Positions 1 to 7,486 of a DNA stretch of 64,000 nt are shown here, piece by piece. The stretch spans positions 62,001-126,000 of the forward strand of contig RAZP01000006.1 of assembly GCA_004028745.1 (NCBI GenBank), given 5' to 3'. This DNA comes from Prosthecochloris sp. GTDB taxonomy: Bacteria > Bacteroidota > Chlorobiia > Chlorobiales > Chlorobiaceae. Below the pieces are notes generated by a model, which was not told the origin of the DNA, did no database searches, and saw only the letters and a program-made list of their open reading frames with translations. Position 1 is the first letter of the stretch; the number at the start of each line of letters is the position of its first letter. Both the position numbers and the translations under genes were made by a program.

Positions 1-1001
1 AGGTTTACAAAAGATCCGAAAAACAGCAGATTTGCTTTTCTGTTCTTTATGTCTTCCATTGTTGTTTCGTGGCGTGTGACTTTCGGGCGTGTGGCGAGTA
101 CCGACGTTATAATTGTGGCAACGCAGGTGAAGAGCATCAGGAAGGTCGGTATAATAAGGTCAGGAAGCTGGTCGAGTTTTCTGACAAGTAGCGAGATGAT
201 AATGGAAAAGATAAGGGAGTTCGTCTGAATCATGATGTTTGCTTTCTGATCGACAATAGCGCTGAAACTCACGTGGTTTCTGGAGGAAGTTCTGTAATAC
301 ACCTCCATGTTTCGTTCTACGCCGCGATTGTTGGCTGCGCTGTTTTTGTTCTCTTCGTTCTTTTTTTTCGCAACTTTTTTCCTCTTCTTCCGAAGCTTCT
401 CTTTTTTTAGTTCATTCTGCAGTATGACGAGGTTTTCCTCCTTTTTACCATTGAACATTTCACGGCCGTATGATGTGAAGAAGCTGTGCTCGCGAAAAAA
501 ATCGATGTTGAGTTGAAGCCACTCTATGTCGGTAAATGGAACATCACGATCTTTTTCGAGCTCAATCCTGAGCAACTCGCTTTTCTGCTTGTAATTATCC
601 GATCCAAGGTGGGAAAGGTCTGCATCGCAGACAACCTCCTGAAGCAGGTTCTGTGGCGACTGAGGTATTTTGGTTGCCAATATGCAGCCTTTTATAAGTT
701 TTCTTGTTTCCTGATCGACGCCTTGTTCTGCGAGAAAAGCTTCAGCTATTTCGGCGCTTTTTTCCTCATGTTCCTTGTCGGATTCCATGTGACCGATATC
801 GTGAAACCAGCATGCGAGCATGACGAGAATGATGGACTGATCAGGCAGTTTCATACCTTCAGCTATCATCTTACCGGTTTCAACAGTTTCTTTGGTGTGC
901 ATGAAATCATGATAAATACCCGTGCTGCGCTTCTTGTTTACCTCGAAGCGATGCGAGACGAAGGTCGATACCTTTTCAAGCAGTGTGTTATTGACAGTCA
1001 T
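1..1001 (-). CDS. HD-domain phosphohydrolase fused to a PycTM-like (DUF5706) membrane domain, 3' end cut by window
   Basis: The reading frame is open from an ATG at 1001 down to base 3 (333 residues seen). Residues about 25-130 form an HD metal-dependent phosphohydrolase domain, with His31/His35, the FHDIGH box at 66-71 and the CDAD box at 125-128. A charged Glu/Lys-rich linker (about 185-225) follows. Then comes a two-helix membrane domain: helices near 260-275 and 283-303, the ATRPK motif at 303-307 and NLLFFGS near 324. Those last motifs are the ones I associate with PycTM, the membrane effector domain of Pycsar anti-phage systems. HD domains commonly hydrolyse nucleotides or nucleotide second messengers, so a nucleotide-responsive membrane protein is likely. 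The substrate is not shown. Any partner cyclase would lie left of the window. Family assignment is fairly firm; a defence role is inference. Confidence 0.8.
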   Translation of the reverse strand, partial: MTVNNTLLEKVSTFVSHRFEVNKKRSTGIYHDFMHTKETVETGKMIAEGMKLPDQSIILVMLACWFHDIGHMESDKEHEEKSAEIAEAFLAEQGVDQETRKLIKGCILATKIPQSPQNLLQEVVCDADLSHLGSDNYKQKSELLRIELEKDRDVPFTDIEWLQLNIDFFREHSFFTSYGREMFNGKKEENLVILQNELKKEKLRKKRKKVAKKKNEENKNSAANNRGVERNMEVYYRTSSRNHVSFSAIVDQKANIMIQTNSLIFSIIISLLVRKLDQLPDLIIPTFLMLFTCVATIITSVLATRPKVTRHETTMEDIKNRKANLLFFGSFVN

Positions 1002-1227
1002 TGCGTTATCTTACAAAGATCGTTTTAAATTGTCCCGGTAAGCAGTGACAAAAAACATGTGATGAGCAGCAAAAAATGACTAAATAATATTTACTAACTA
1101 ATGAATAATGGAAGAACGTATTTAACAATATCCAGTGATTAGTAATAGTCAATTATAACTCGTTGCTGCTATGGAATTCCCGAGCAATTGCAGCCGTGAA
1201 AAACAAGCAACGATATATCTTTTTAAA

Positions 1228-1367
1228 GGCACCTCGATTAATTGTCATGAGCGTCATGAGTACGAGGCGGACGGAGCACAGAAACCGGAGTGTACACGTA
1301 GTACATGAGGATTTCGAGCACCGACCAACGAAGTAATCATGACGCGGAATAAATTAATAGATGTGCC
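1228..1367. mobile_element. MITE-like element, copy 1 (long form)
   Basis: Starts GGCACCTCGATTAATT and ends AATTAATAGATGTGCC. Flanking hexamers TTTAAA (1222-1227) and CTTAAT (1368-1373) match at 4 of 6, consistent with an old target duplication. It carries the same interior as the other long copies (GGCGGACGGAGC near the left, CAACGAAGTAATCATG near the right). Confidence 0.75.
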
Positions 1368-1417
1368 CTTAATTTAGGGACTCCTGATGCATATAATCAA
1401 AGGGATTTTTTCATCAG

Positions 1418-1532
1418 GGCACCTCTATTAATTGTCATGAGTGACCTTAAGACAAGACGGACGGAACGCAGAACCCCCTTTCTATCCGCCCAACGAAGTA
1501 TTCGGGTCGCACAACAAATTAATAGAGGTGCC
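1418..1532. mobile_element. MITE-like element, copy 2 (short form, perfect target duplication)
   Basis: Left end GGCACCTCTATTAATT, right end AATTAATAGAGGTGCC. It is flanked by a perfect 6-bp direct repeat CATCAG (1412-1417 and 1533-1538), which is strong evidence of transposition. The element sits just upstream of the PAP2 phosphatase and would add a spurious N-terminal extension to it if an upstream ATG at 1437 were chosen. Confidence 0.88.
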
Positions 1533-1553
1533 CATCAGGAACCCTGTACTGCT

Positions 1554-2402
1554 ATGATAAATTCAAGACGACTTCCCAGGTTTCACGTGGCAATTGTTTT
1601 TTTATTGTTTTCGGCATTTCCCGGAGCGTTCGGAGCCGCACTTGCGGGAAGTCGTACAACAAACGACATTTTAACGGATGACGCGGCTCATTTCTTTCGT
1701 GATTTTAGGGATATTTTCTCTTCTCCTGCACATTTTGACGGCAGCGACTGGATAACGATCGGTGCTGTTGCAAGTACTGCGGCTGCAGCAGCGGTATGGG
1801 GTGATGCCCCTGTTCGGGAGTATCTGCTTGACAACCGTTCAGGTTTTACCGATGGCCTGGTGTCTGTCGGAGATTACTACGGGGAGCTTTCTACCGGTTA
1901 CTATCTGGGGTCTGCTCTCTATGTTGCCGGCATCGTCAGTGACGATGACTGGGTTCGCTATACCGGCAGAGCAGTACTGGAAGCACACACCTTTTCGCTG
2001 CTCATTACGGGTGTCCTTAAAGTTGCGGCCGGGCGATCAAGACCCTACCTTTTTGAAGGGAACAAGCGTTTCAACTGGTTTGAAACCGAAAACCGAAAAT
2101 GGTCATTTCCTTCAGGGCATGCAACGGCTGCGTTTGCAATCTCGTCAGCCCTGAGCAAAAGAATCGACAGGCCTTGGGTAACAGCGGGCCTCTATACGCT
2201 ATCAGGCATTACGGTGCTGGACCGGATCTACGACGATAAACACTGGCTTTCCGATACCATAATCGGGGCTGCAATAGGCACAGCAGTAGGGCTCGCGGTA
2301 GGGAAAATGATCAACGAGGAAGAGGCGGAGAGAAAAAAAGGAGGATTGGAAACCTTGAATGAGCGGCCTGTGGAGCTTGTGCATTTCTCGGTAAGCTTTT
2401 AG
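1554..2402 (+). CDS. PAP2-family phosphatase with signal peptide
   Basis: 282 residues from the ATG at 1554, which follows an AGGA ribosome site. The frame is open further upstream but only through a MITE, so that part is rejected. A hydrophobic N-terminal signal (about 10-30) precedes a PAP2 acid-phosphatase domain with all three motifs: Lys156...RSRP, PSGH at 186-189, and R224-x5-H230-x3-D234. The catalytic histidines are present. The family removes phosphate from lipid phosphates, such as undecaprenyl pyrophosphate or phosphatidic acid, at the membrane or in the periplasm. The true substrate cannot be told from sequence. It stands alone, facing away from the convergent HAD gene. Confidence 0.85.
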   Translation: MINSRRLPRFHVAIVFLLFSAFPGAFGAALAGSRTTNDILTDDAAHFFRDFRDIFSSPAHFDGSDWITIGAVASTAAAAAVWGDAPVREYLLDNRSGFTDGLVSVGDYYGELSTGYYLGSALYVAGIVSDDDWVRYTGRAVLEAHTFSLLITGVLKVAAGRSRPYLFEGNKRFNWFETENRKWSFPSGHATAAFAISSALSKRIDRPWVTAGLYTLSGITVLDRIYDDKHWLSDTIIGAAIGTAVGLAVGKMINEEEAERKKGGLETLNERPVELVHFSVSF

Positions 2403-2505
2403 ATGGCACTATTTGTTGTTGAACTGTTGTAAGAAACAGGCTTTTTTTTCTATAGGTCTTATAGGTCCCATACGTCCTATTACTCAATCCTGCTCTGTAG
2501 CACAA

Positions 2506-3174
2506 TTACTTATTACTTTCCGATAGTACCCCGATTATCTCCTGTGGTTTCTCAACCAGCAATTTCGCACCGTTTTCCAGAAGCTCCTCTTTCGTTCTGA
2601 ATCCCCAGAGGACGCCTAATGGATACATCCCTGCAGCAACGGCTGTCTGCATATCGACTCCACTGTCTCCGATATAAAGAACTTCTGCAGGATCAACATG
2701 CAATTCCTCAGCCATCATAAGGGCTCCCTGCGGGTCGGGCTTATGGCTTATTCCGGAATGGTGCCCGGTGACCCGGTCGAATTTCCACGGGGAAAGCAGC
2801 ATTTCGACGCACAGTTTTGTGAATCTGTCGGATTTGTTGGACAGAACGCCTTTTTTAATCGGAGTAGTATCCAGCCAGTCGAGAAGTTCATCAATACCGG
2901 GGTAGGGGGTGGTATGAGTCTTCCAGGTTTTGGCGTAGTGTTCGAGCATCTCTTGCTGGAGTTTTTCAAGAAGTCCCTGCTGATTTTGCAGATTCAGGGG
3001 AAGCGCTCTTCTGACCAGTTCGTCCATGCCGTATCCGACGAGGTAGCGAAACTCTTCTATATCGTGCGTCGGGAGCCCGTTGTCGGCAAGAACGCTGTTG
3101 AGCGTGTTTGCCAGGTCTTGGAGTGAATCAAGAAGTGTGCCGTCCAGGTCGAAAATAACAGCTTTGAATTTCAT
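2506..3174 (-). CDS. HAD-superfamily phosphatase, phosphoglycolate phosphatase-like
   Basis: 222 residues from the ATG at 3174; an AGGA site lies just upstream. The catalytic DLDGT box (Asp9, Asp11) opens the protein, a small helical cap follows (about 18-85), and the metal-binding GDSGVD motif is near residue 166. This is the Gph/PGP type of HAD hydrolase, which salvages 2-phosphoglycolate formed from DNA repair or oxygenase side reactions. Other small phosphate esters are possible. A farther upstream start (3309) would overlap the next gene and has no support. Confidence 0.8.
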   Translation of the reverse strand: MKFKAVIFDLDGTLLDSLQDLANTLNSVLADNGLPTHDIEEFRYLVGYGMDELVRRALPLNLQNQQGLLEKLQQEMLEHYAKTWKTHTTPYPGIDELLDWLDTTPIKKGVLSNKSDRFTKLCVEMLLSPWKFDRVTGHHSGISHKPDPQGALMMAEELHVDPAEVLYIGDSGVDMQTAVAAGMYPLGVLWGFRTKEELLENGAKLLVEKPQEIIGVLSESNK

Positions 3175-3296
3175 GGGGTATCCTGAGATTGGTTTTTGCG
3201 GAGGGTTTTTCTGTGCAACAGCCAGAAAAACGGTATAGGTTTTTTCCCTGCCTGCATGGTTGATTTTTGTAAGGAAGGTAACAAAAAAATGCCGAG

Positions 3297-4754
3297 TCAA
3301 AGAAAACACGAGAGTAAAAGAAAGCCGGCGGTCATCAAGGCAGCTGCAATAAGGTTCATGAAGAAACCGAGCCTCAGTACCGTTTTTATGGAAACCTTCT
3401 CAAGCCCCCCAAAAGCAAGTGCGTTGACGGGAGTGGCGACGGGGCTCATAAACGCTCCTGAAGCTGCAACGGTGACAAGCAGAAGAAGCAGGAGCTGTTC
3501 GGAGGGAAAGGCCGGTTGCACGGCGAGGATTGCCGGAGAGAGGACAAACAAAACAGTGGTGTTGTTGAAGATTTCAGTGGCGAATATGGTCGAGATGCCT
3601 ATGATGCCGAAAAGAAGAGCAGGGTTGTTTGACGATGAAGTGATCCAACTGCTGAAGTTTTTAAAAAGTGTAAAAATCCATCCATCTATATCGGGTGTTG
3701 CCGGATTGTCACCGATGGATATGATCAACAGCAGCAGAAGGGCTGAAAAACTCATGAGCAGCAGCCCGAACCAGGGGATTTCCAGTATAATCCGGTTTAT
3801 CGACAGGACAGAATTGAAGTTGTAGATCGAGAGCGAGCTGAAGGTCTCTCCGAAAAGGTTCTTCCAGAAAAAGTTTATCATGTTCAGCAGAAAGCGGTCG
3901 AGAGCGGTGTATGCTTTCCCGAAAGGAACATGAAGCCGTTTTTCGAGCTGCTCAAGTGTTTTACTGGCAAGGATGACGGGAAAGGCGGCAAGAAAGAGTA
4001 AAAGAAAAAAGATGTTTTTCAATGTGTTTCTTACCGTAGCAACTTTACGAGGAAAGATAAATGAGAAAAAGAGGATGATGAGCAGATACATGATGAATGA
4101 CAGGTCGATGATATTCAGACCGGAAACCAGAGGGCCGGGAGTAAAGAGAAACTGGACAGCGCTGAGAACGAAAATGAGTACCACATTGCTGATAAAGAAA
4201 AGAAGAGGTTTTTTTGGCAGAAAAGAACCTGCTCTGTGCAGTGCAAGTGATACTGAGGGTTCCAGGTCGGCAGGTGTATTCGTAAGAAGAAGCCAGCGTC
4301 CGGCAAGTATGAGGGCGAATGTCAATGGAACGCCAACCATGAGCCAGGAAAAGAAGGTAAGGTGTTCCGTACCGGGAAACGCTTGAAAATCGGCAAATCC
4401 CGCTGCCGCAATGTTCAGCGGGCTACCCGTCATTGATGCCATGCCGCCTGTATTGGCCCCGAAGATCAGTGCACAGTAAAAAAGTGCGGCAAGTTTCTTC
4501 CGATTTTCCACGTTTTTGAACACAGCCATCAGTTTTCGCACTACCGGCAGCATGGCGAGGACGACGACCGTGTTTGAAAAGAAAATGGACAGGCCGTATG
4601 AGAGAAAAAGCGTTGCAGTCAACAGACCTCCGGTAGTGGTTCGGGAATGGCCGAGAAGATATTCGATAAGCCGGTGGTGAGTTCTGGCCGCAATCAGTAT
4701 TTGTGAAAGCAGGAACCCGATTATCAGGATAATGATGTTCTGCAGCCAGTTCAT
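3297..4754 (-). CDS. SLC13/ArsB-type membrane permease
   Basis: 485 residues, very hydrophobic, about 12 predicted membrane helices. Two related hairpin signatures are visible, GANTGGMASMTGSPLN near residue 100 and SGAFMSPVATPVNA near residue 435. This is the duplicated S/T-N-P/T layout of the DASS/SLC13 sodium-dicarboxylate or sulfate transporters and related ion-transporter-superfamily permeases. The middle loop (about 245-310) is longer than usual. Substrate unknown: sulfate, dicarboxylates or an antiport role are all possible. The gene ends 122 bases before the HAD start on the same strand and may be cotranscribed with it. Confidence 0.75.
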   Translation of the reverse strand: MNWLQNIIILIIGFLLSQILIAARTHHRLIEYLLGHSRTTTGGLLTATLFLSYGLSIFFSNTVVVLAMLPVVRKLMAVFKNVENRKKLAALFYCALIFGANTGGMASMTGSPLNIAAAGFADFQAFPGTEHLTFFSWLMVGVPLTFALILAGRWLLLTNTPADLEPSVSLALHRAGSFLPKKPLLFFISNVVLIFVLSAVQFLFTPGPLVSGLNIIDLSFIMYLLIILFFSFIFPRKVATVRNTLKNIFFLLLFLAAFPVILASKTLEQLEKRLHVPFGKAYTALDRFLLNMINFFWKNLFGETFSSLSIYNFNSVLSINRIILEIPWFGLLLMSFSALLLLLIISIGDNPATPDIDGWIFTLFKNFSSWITSSSNNPALLFGIIGISTIFATEIFNNTTVLFVLSPAILAVQPAFPSEQLLLLLLVTVAASGAFMSPVATPVNALAFGGLEKVSIKTVLRLGFFMNLIAAALMTAGFLLLSCFL

Positions 4755-4765
4755 GTGATTGTTGT

Positions 4766-4816
4766 CAATTAATAGCGGTGCCTTTCATTGCCTGTTTATA
4801 AGGAAGGCACCTCAAG
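4766..4816. mobile_element. Fragmentary MITE ends
   Basis: A right-end motif (CAATTAATAGCGGTGCC) is followed after about 23 bases by a left-end start (GGCACCTC) with nothing recognisable behind it. These look like remains of one or two copies of the MITE family between the permease and the acyltransferase. Confidence 0.5.
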
Positions 4817-4818
4817 TT

Positions 4819-4857
4819 TTTACACAATATTCACCAAACCTTAACCATTCGACAACA
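4819..4857 (+). promoter_or_regulatory. Candidate Pho box array upstream of the acyltransferase pair
   Basis: Four hexamers lie exactly 11 bp apart: TTTACA (4819), TTCACC (4830), TTAACC (4841), ACAACA (4852). The 6+5 spacing is the pattern of PhoB/PhoP-type response-regulator sites. The same period recurs before the porin at 7358 and before the second pstS at 9787. The site is about 210 bases ahead of the acyltransferase start. Prediction by pattern only. Confidence 0.5.
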
Positions 4858-5066
4858 TTCTTTTCCGTAATTCCCTTAGTAAGCTGTCAAGAATGGCTTT
4901 TTTGTCCGATTTCTATGTTGTACTTGCACTTCTGGTGCTCATGTCCCGGCAAATGTGAAGAGGGAATGTAGCGTGCTTCGGTTTGTGAACACAGCTTGAC
5001 CATGCAGAGAAGTTCTCATTTTTCGAGGTATTCTTTGTCTAAGGAAAAAAACTTTTTTCATCCCTC

Positions 5067-5936
5067 ATGAAAATTTTCTTCAGAATAAAGTATTTGCGGG
5101 AAAATCTGTTCGGAAAGTTGCCGTTTCTGCAGCCTATGGAATCATTACTGCTGAGGTTTTTCATGGTCCCGAACCTTTTTCTGCTTCGTGCAGAAGGACT
5201 TGAGCATATCAGGGACCGGAATGGCCCGATGATTTTTGCGTTCAACCATAATAACTCAATGGAAGTGCTTTTTGTCCCGGCGTTTCTTGTCTATCATTGC
5301 GGTGGAAGAAAGATAAGCTTTGTTGCTGACTGGATGTTTGGAAAGATACCGCTGCTGGGGGATTTGTTCAAAAGGATGGAGCCGATTTATGTCTACCATA
5401 AGCGGTCAACCAGCAGGTTCATTGAATCCAGGAGGCCGAAAAGGAATCTCTCGGCAGACGCCGTTTCTCTCTGTTGTGAAAAGCTTAAAACCGGTGGGCG
5501 CATTGGCATTTTTCCTGAAGGAAAACGAAACAAGAATCCTTTCAGGCTCCTGCGGGCAAAACCGGGGGTCGGCCATATTGCTCTGCGATCGAATATTCCT
5601 GTTGTTCCAGTGGGGATAAGCTGTGTATCGGGGAAGAAGAAAAAAAAGGTTCATGCTTTCGGCAGAATTATCCTGAAGATCGGTAAACCGATGCAGTTTG
5701 AAGATCTTTCAGAATCATACCGTCTGGCGGGCAGTCAAAGCTCTTCATCCTTTTCGGGAGACCAGGAGCGGCATGCGCTTGCACAGGCGGCGACAAACAG
5801 GGTAATGTCGGATATCGCCGGACTATGCGGGAAAGAATACCCCTGCCCGGCACCCGGGATGCAATCCGGCAACACCGTCAAGTCTCCTCTGAATAATAAC
5901 AACCATAACATAAAGGAGGTTATATGTCCTGCATAA
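5067..5936 (+). CDS. PlsC-like lysophospholipid/lyso-lipid acyltransferase
   Basis: 289 residues. Acyltransferase block I reads NHNNSME (His61, Glu66), where the family usually has H-x4-D. Block III is FPEGKRN at 149-155, and there is a hydrophobic stretch near 128-136 of the typical fold. It would transfer an acyl chain to a lyso-lipid at the inner membrane, as PlsC does for phosphatidic acid or OlsA for lyso-ornithine lipid. Its stop overlaps the start of the downstream GNAT-like gene by 13 bases, so the two are coupled. The Glu in place of Asp is unusual. Start chosen at the first ATG; no clear ribosome site. Confidence 0.75.
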   Translation: MKIFFRIKYLRENLFGKLPFLQPMESLLLRFFMVPNLFLLRAEGLEHIRDRNGPMIFAFNHNNSMEVLFVPAFLVYHCGGRKISFVADWMFGKIPLLGDLFKRMEPIYVYHKRSTSRFIESRRPKRNLSADAVSLCCEKLKTGGRIGIFPEGKRNKNPFRLLRAKPGVGHIALRSNIPVVPVGISCVSGKKKKKVHAFGRIILKIGKPMQFEDLSESYRLAGSQSSSSFSGDQERHALAQAATNRVMSDIAGLCGKEYPCPAPGMQSGNTVKSPLNNNNHNIKEVICPA

Positions 5937-6583
5937 CGGTTGAAAGGGTGTTGACGGAAGAGGGACGCAGTGCCGCCGTGGAAGTTATTGAACGGGTGTT
6001 TCAGCGGGAGAAAAAGTGGATCAAAGCAGCACAGGAGCAATTGCCCCAGGCGCTTGAGGAGAGCGGCCGCTACTCGTGGTTTCTTGCAAAAGTTAACGGT
6101 CGGCCGGCAGGAGTGCTGCGTTTGATGTATGATCCACCCCTTGAACTCCCTGAAGAGTACCACGTCAGGCTTCTTCCGGGTGTAAATATCGAAAGAATGA
6201 AGCAGGAGGGGCGCTATGTTGAGATCGGCCGTTTTATGATCAAGGGCGAATTCAGGAAAAATCCCCGGATTGCGCTCCGTCTGATGCGCACGGCCACCAG
6301 AGAGGTATTGGAAAGGGACTATACCCATTTTATTACGGATGTTTTTGAAGGTGAGCCGAATTCTCCCCTCAATTTTCATACAAGGGTTCTCGGGTTCGAA
6401 GTGATCGGAAAGCACCTGTTCGGTGATCTAAATTGCAGCTCCACCCGCATAATCTTGACGCTTGACATACTGAAAGTATATCGCAGGATCAGGAACAGCC
6501 GCAGCAGGGTATACAGCGAACTTACCGAAGGGATGCGGGGGATTCTTGAAAGAAAGCTTGCATCAGCAGGGCCGAGGATGTAA
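5924..6583 (+). CDS. GNAT-fold N-acyltransferase-like protein
   Basis: 219 residues, start fixed by a very strong AAAGGAGG site at 5911-5918. The layout suggests a GNAT or acyl-homoserine-lactone-synthase-like fold: beta strands around FLAKVNGRPAGVLRL (near 50-65), EIGRFMIKGEFR (near 99-110), and a C-terminal positively charged tail. Members of this broad group include OlsB and FeeM-type N-acyl amino acid synthases, which use acyl-ACP. Its overlap with a PlsC-like gene mirrors olsB/olsA pairs that make ornithine-type lipids. That function is an inference. No close family is certain. Confidence 0.55.
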   Translation: MSCITVERVLTEEGRSAAVEVIERVFQREKKWIKAAQEQLPQALEESGRYSWFLAKVNGRPAGVLRLMYDPPLELPEEYHVRLLPGVNIERMKQEGRYVEIGRFMIKGEFRKNPRIALRLMRTATREVLERDYTHFITDVFEGEPNSPLNFHTRVLGFEVIGKHLFGDLNCSSTRIILTLDILKVYRRIRNSRSRVYSELTEGMRGILERKLASAGPRM

Positions 6584-6606
6584 ATCTTGTGTCCATAATT
6601 CTAATG

Positions 6607-6755
6607 GGCACCTCTATTAACTTATCGCGAGTCCCGATTCCATCGGGGTACAAGGCGGACAGAGCCCCGGCTTTGTTGGGATGAGGATTTCGATCCCGAC
6701 AGGGTCGGGACAATTAAGTAATCATGGTGCGCAACAAATCAATAGAGAGAGTTGC
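6607..6755. mobile_element. MITE-like element, copy 3 (long form)
   Basis: Left end GGCACCTCTATTAA, degenerate right end ATCAATAGAGAGAGTTGC. It is flanked by a perfect 7-bp direct repeat TCTAATG (6600-6606 and 6756-6762). The interior contains a small inverted repeat, CCCGAC..GTCGGGAC, near 6695-6711. Confidence 0.82.
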
Positions 6756-6762
6756 TCTAATG

Positions 6763-7077
6763 TACACCTAAACTGAGCGTTTCAACAAATGCTCAATATT
6801 GATAATAAGTACATTAACAGGAAACTTTTGCGATACATGTATGCTGAGATGATTGCTAACCTGTCGGGCGATGGTAAACATTGATAAAGAGCCGCATTTG
6901 TTGAGCCCCTTCGGGATTGCCGATTATACCGGATATGCTTCGTTACAGGGAACTTGCGGTAGTGTACTACAGCGGCATTCCCTGTGCCTTGCATCTCCGG
7001 CATACTCGACAATCGCTCATTTCAGGGTACAGACGCAGCAAAAAGGGACCCCATGACCTTTAAAAATGAGGTGAGAT
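6763..7077. other. Intergenic, no gene supported
   Basis: About 315 bases between the MITE and the small ORF at 7078. A 67-codon frame at 6853-7056 has no ribosome site and no recognisable protein pattern. The only useful signal is the GAGGTGAG ribosome site at 7068-7075 for the next gene. Confidence 0.5.
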
Positions 7078-7329
7078 ATGCTCAAACTTGAGGAACTGAG
7101 GGATGCGGTCAAGGGTGAGGTTTTTGTCCAGGAAGATATGGCAAAACACGATATCAAGAAGGTTACGGGAGTTGCCGATATTCTGGTAAAGCCGTCCGGG
7201 AAGAAAGATCTCACAAAAGTCCTTCAACTGCTCAGGAAATCGCGTTTCCCTTACGTGGTTATCAACAAAAAAGGTCGGGTGATTTTCCCTGATGATCGTT
7301 ATCACGGTGTGGTTATCGTAACGGACTGA
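7078..7329 (+). CDS. Small stand-alone protein resembling the N-terminal half of a PCMH FAD-binding domain
   Basis: 83 residues with a good ribosome site (GAGGTGAG, 7068-7075). The C-terminal part, residues 34-83 (ILVKPSGKKDL, FPYVVINKKG, HGVVIVTD), matches the first lobe of MurB/Dld-type FAD domains. Those begin with a V-x-P-s-s-x-e-e-l-x-x-v-l helix, then a strand with the FAD pyrophosphate loop, then G-V-V-I. The rest of a FAD enzyme is absent and the gene stops cleanly. The usual GGGS/T pyrophosphate loop is replaced by NKKGR, so FAD binding is doubtful. It sits just ahead of the phosphate-locus porin. Function unknown. Confidence 0.6.
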   Translation: MLKLEELRDAVKGEVFVQEDMAKHDIKKVTGVADILVKPSGKKDLTKVLQLLRKSRFPYVVINKKGRVIFPDDRYHGVVIVTD

Positions 7330-7357
7330 CGTGCCGGATTTTACTTCAAGGCGTTTT

Positions 7358-7396
7358 GTTACAATATCTTTTCAGAGCTGTAACAGTTCCTTAACA
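7358..7396 (+). promoter_or_regulatory. Candidate Pho box array upstream of the porin
   Basis: Four hexamers at an exact 11-bp period: GTTACA (7358), TTTTCA (7369), GTAACA (7380), TTAACA (7391). The last two fit a TTAACA-N5-TTAACA type PhoP/PhoB site very well. The array is 91 bases ahead of the porin ATG, a natural distance for an activator site. Confidence 0.6.
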
Positions 7397-7486
7397 ATAG
7401 GAGTGATAAATTAGCTGGCGATGACCGGCATTTTTTATGCCTCTTGTTCCTTGATTGAAAAACCAGAAAACATAACCTGTTTTATC

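Noticed and set aside
486..1028. 180-codon plus-strand frame
   Set aside because: Antisense to the HD-PycTM gene, which has clear domain motifs on the minus strand.
1225..1533. Repeated GGCACCTC units taken for a CRISPR array
   Set aside because: Copies are 115-150 bp, dispersed, with terminal inverted repeats and target duplications, not short direct repeats with spacers.
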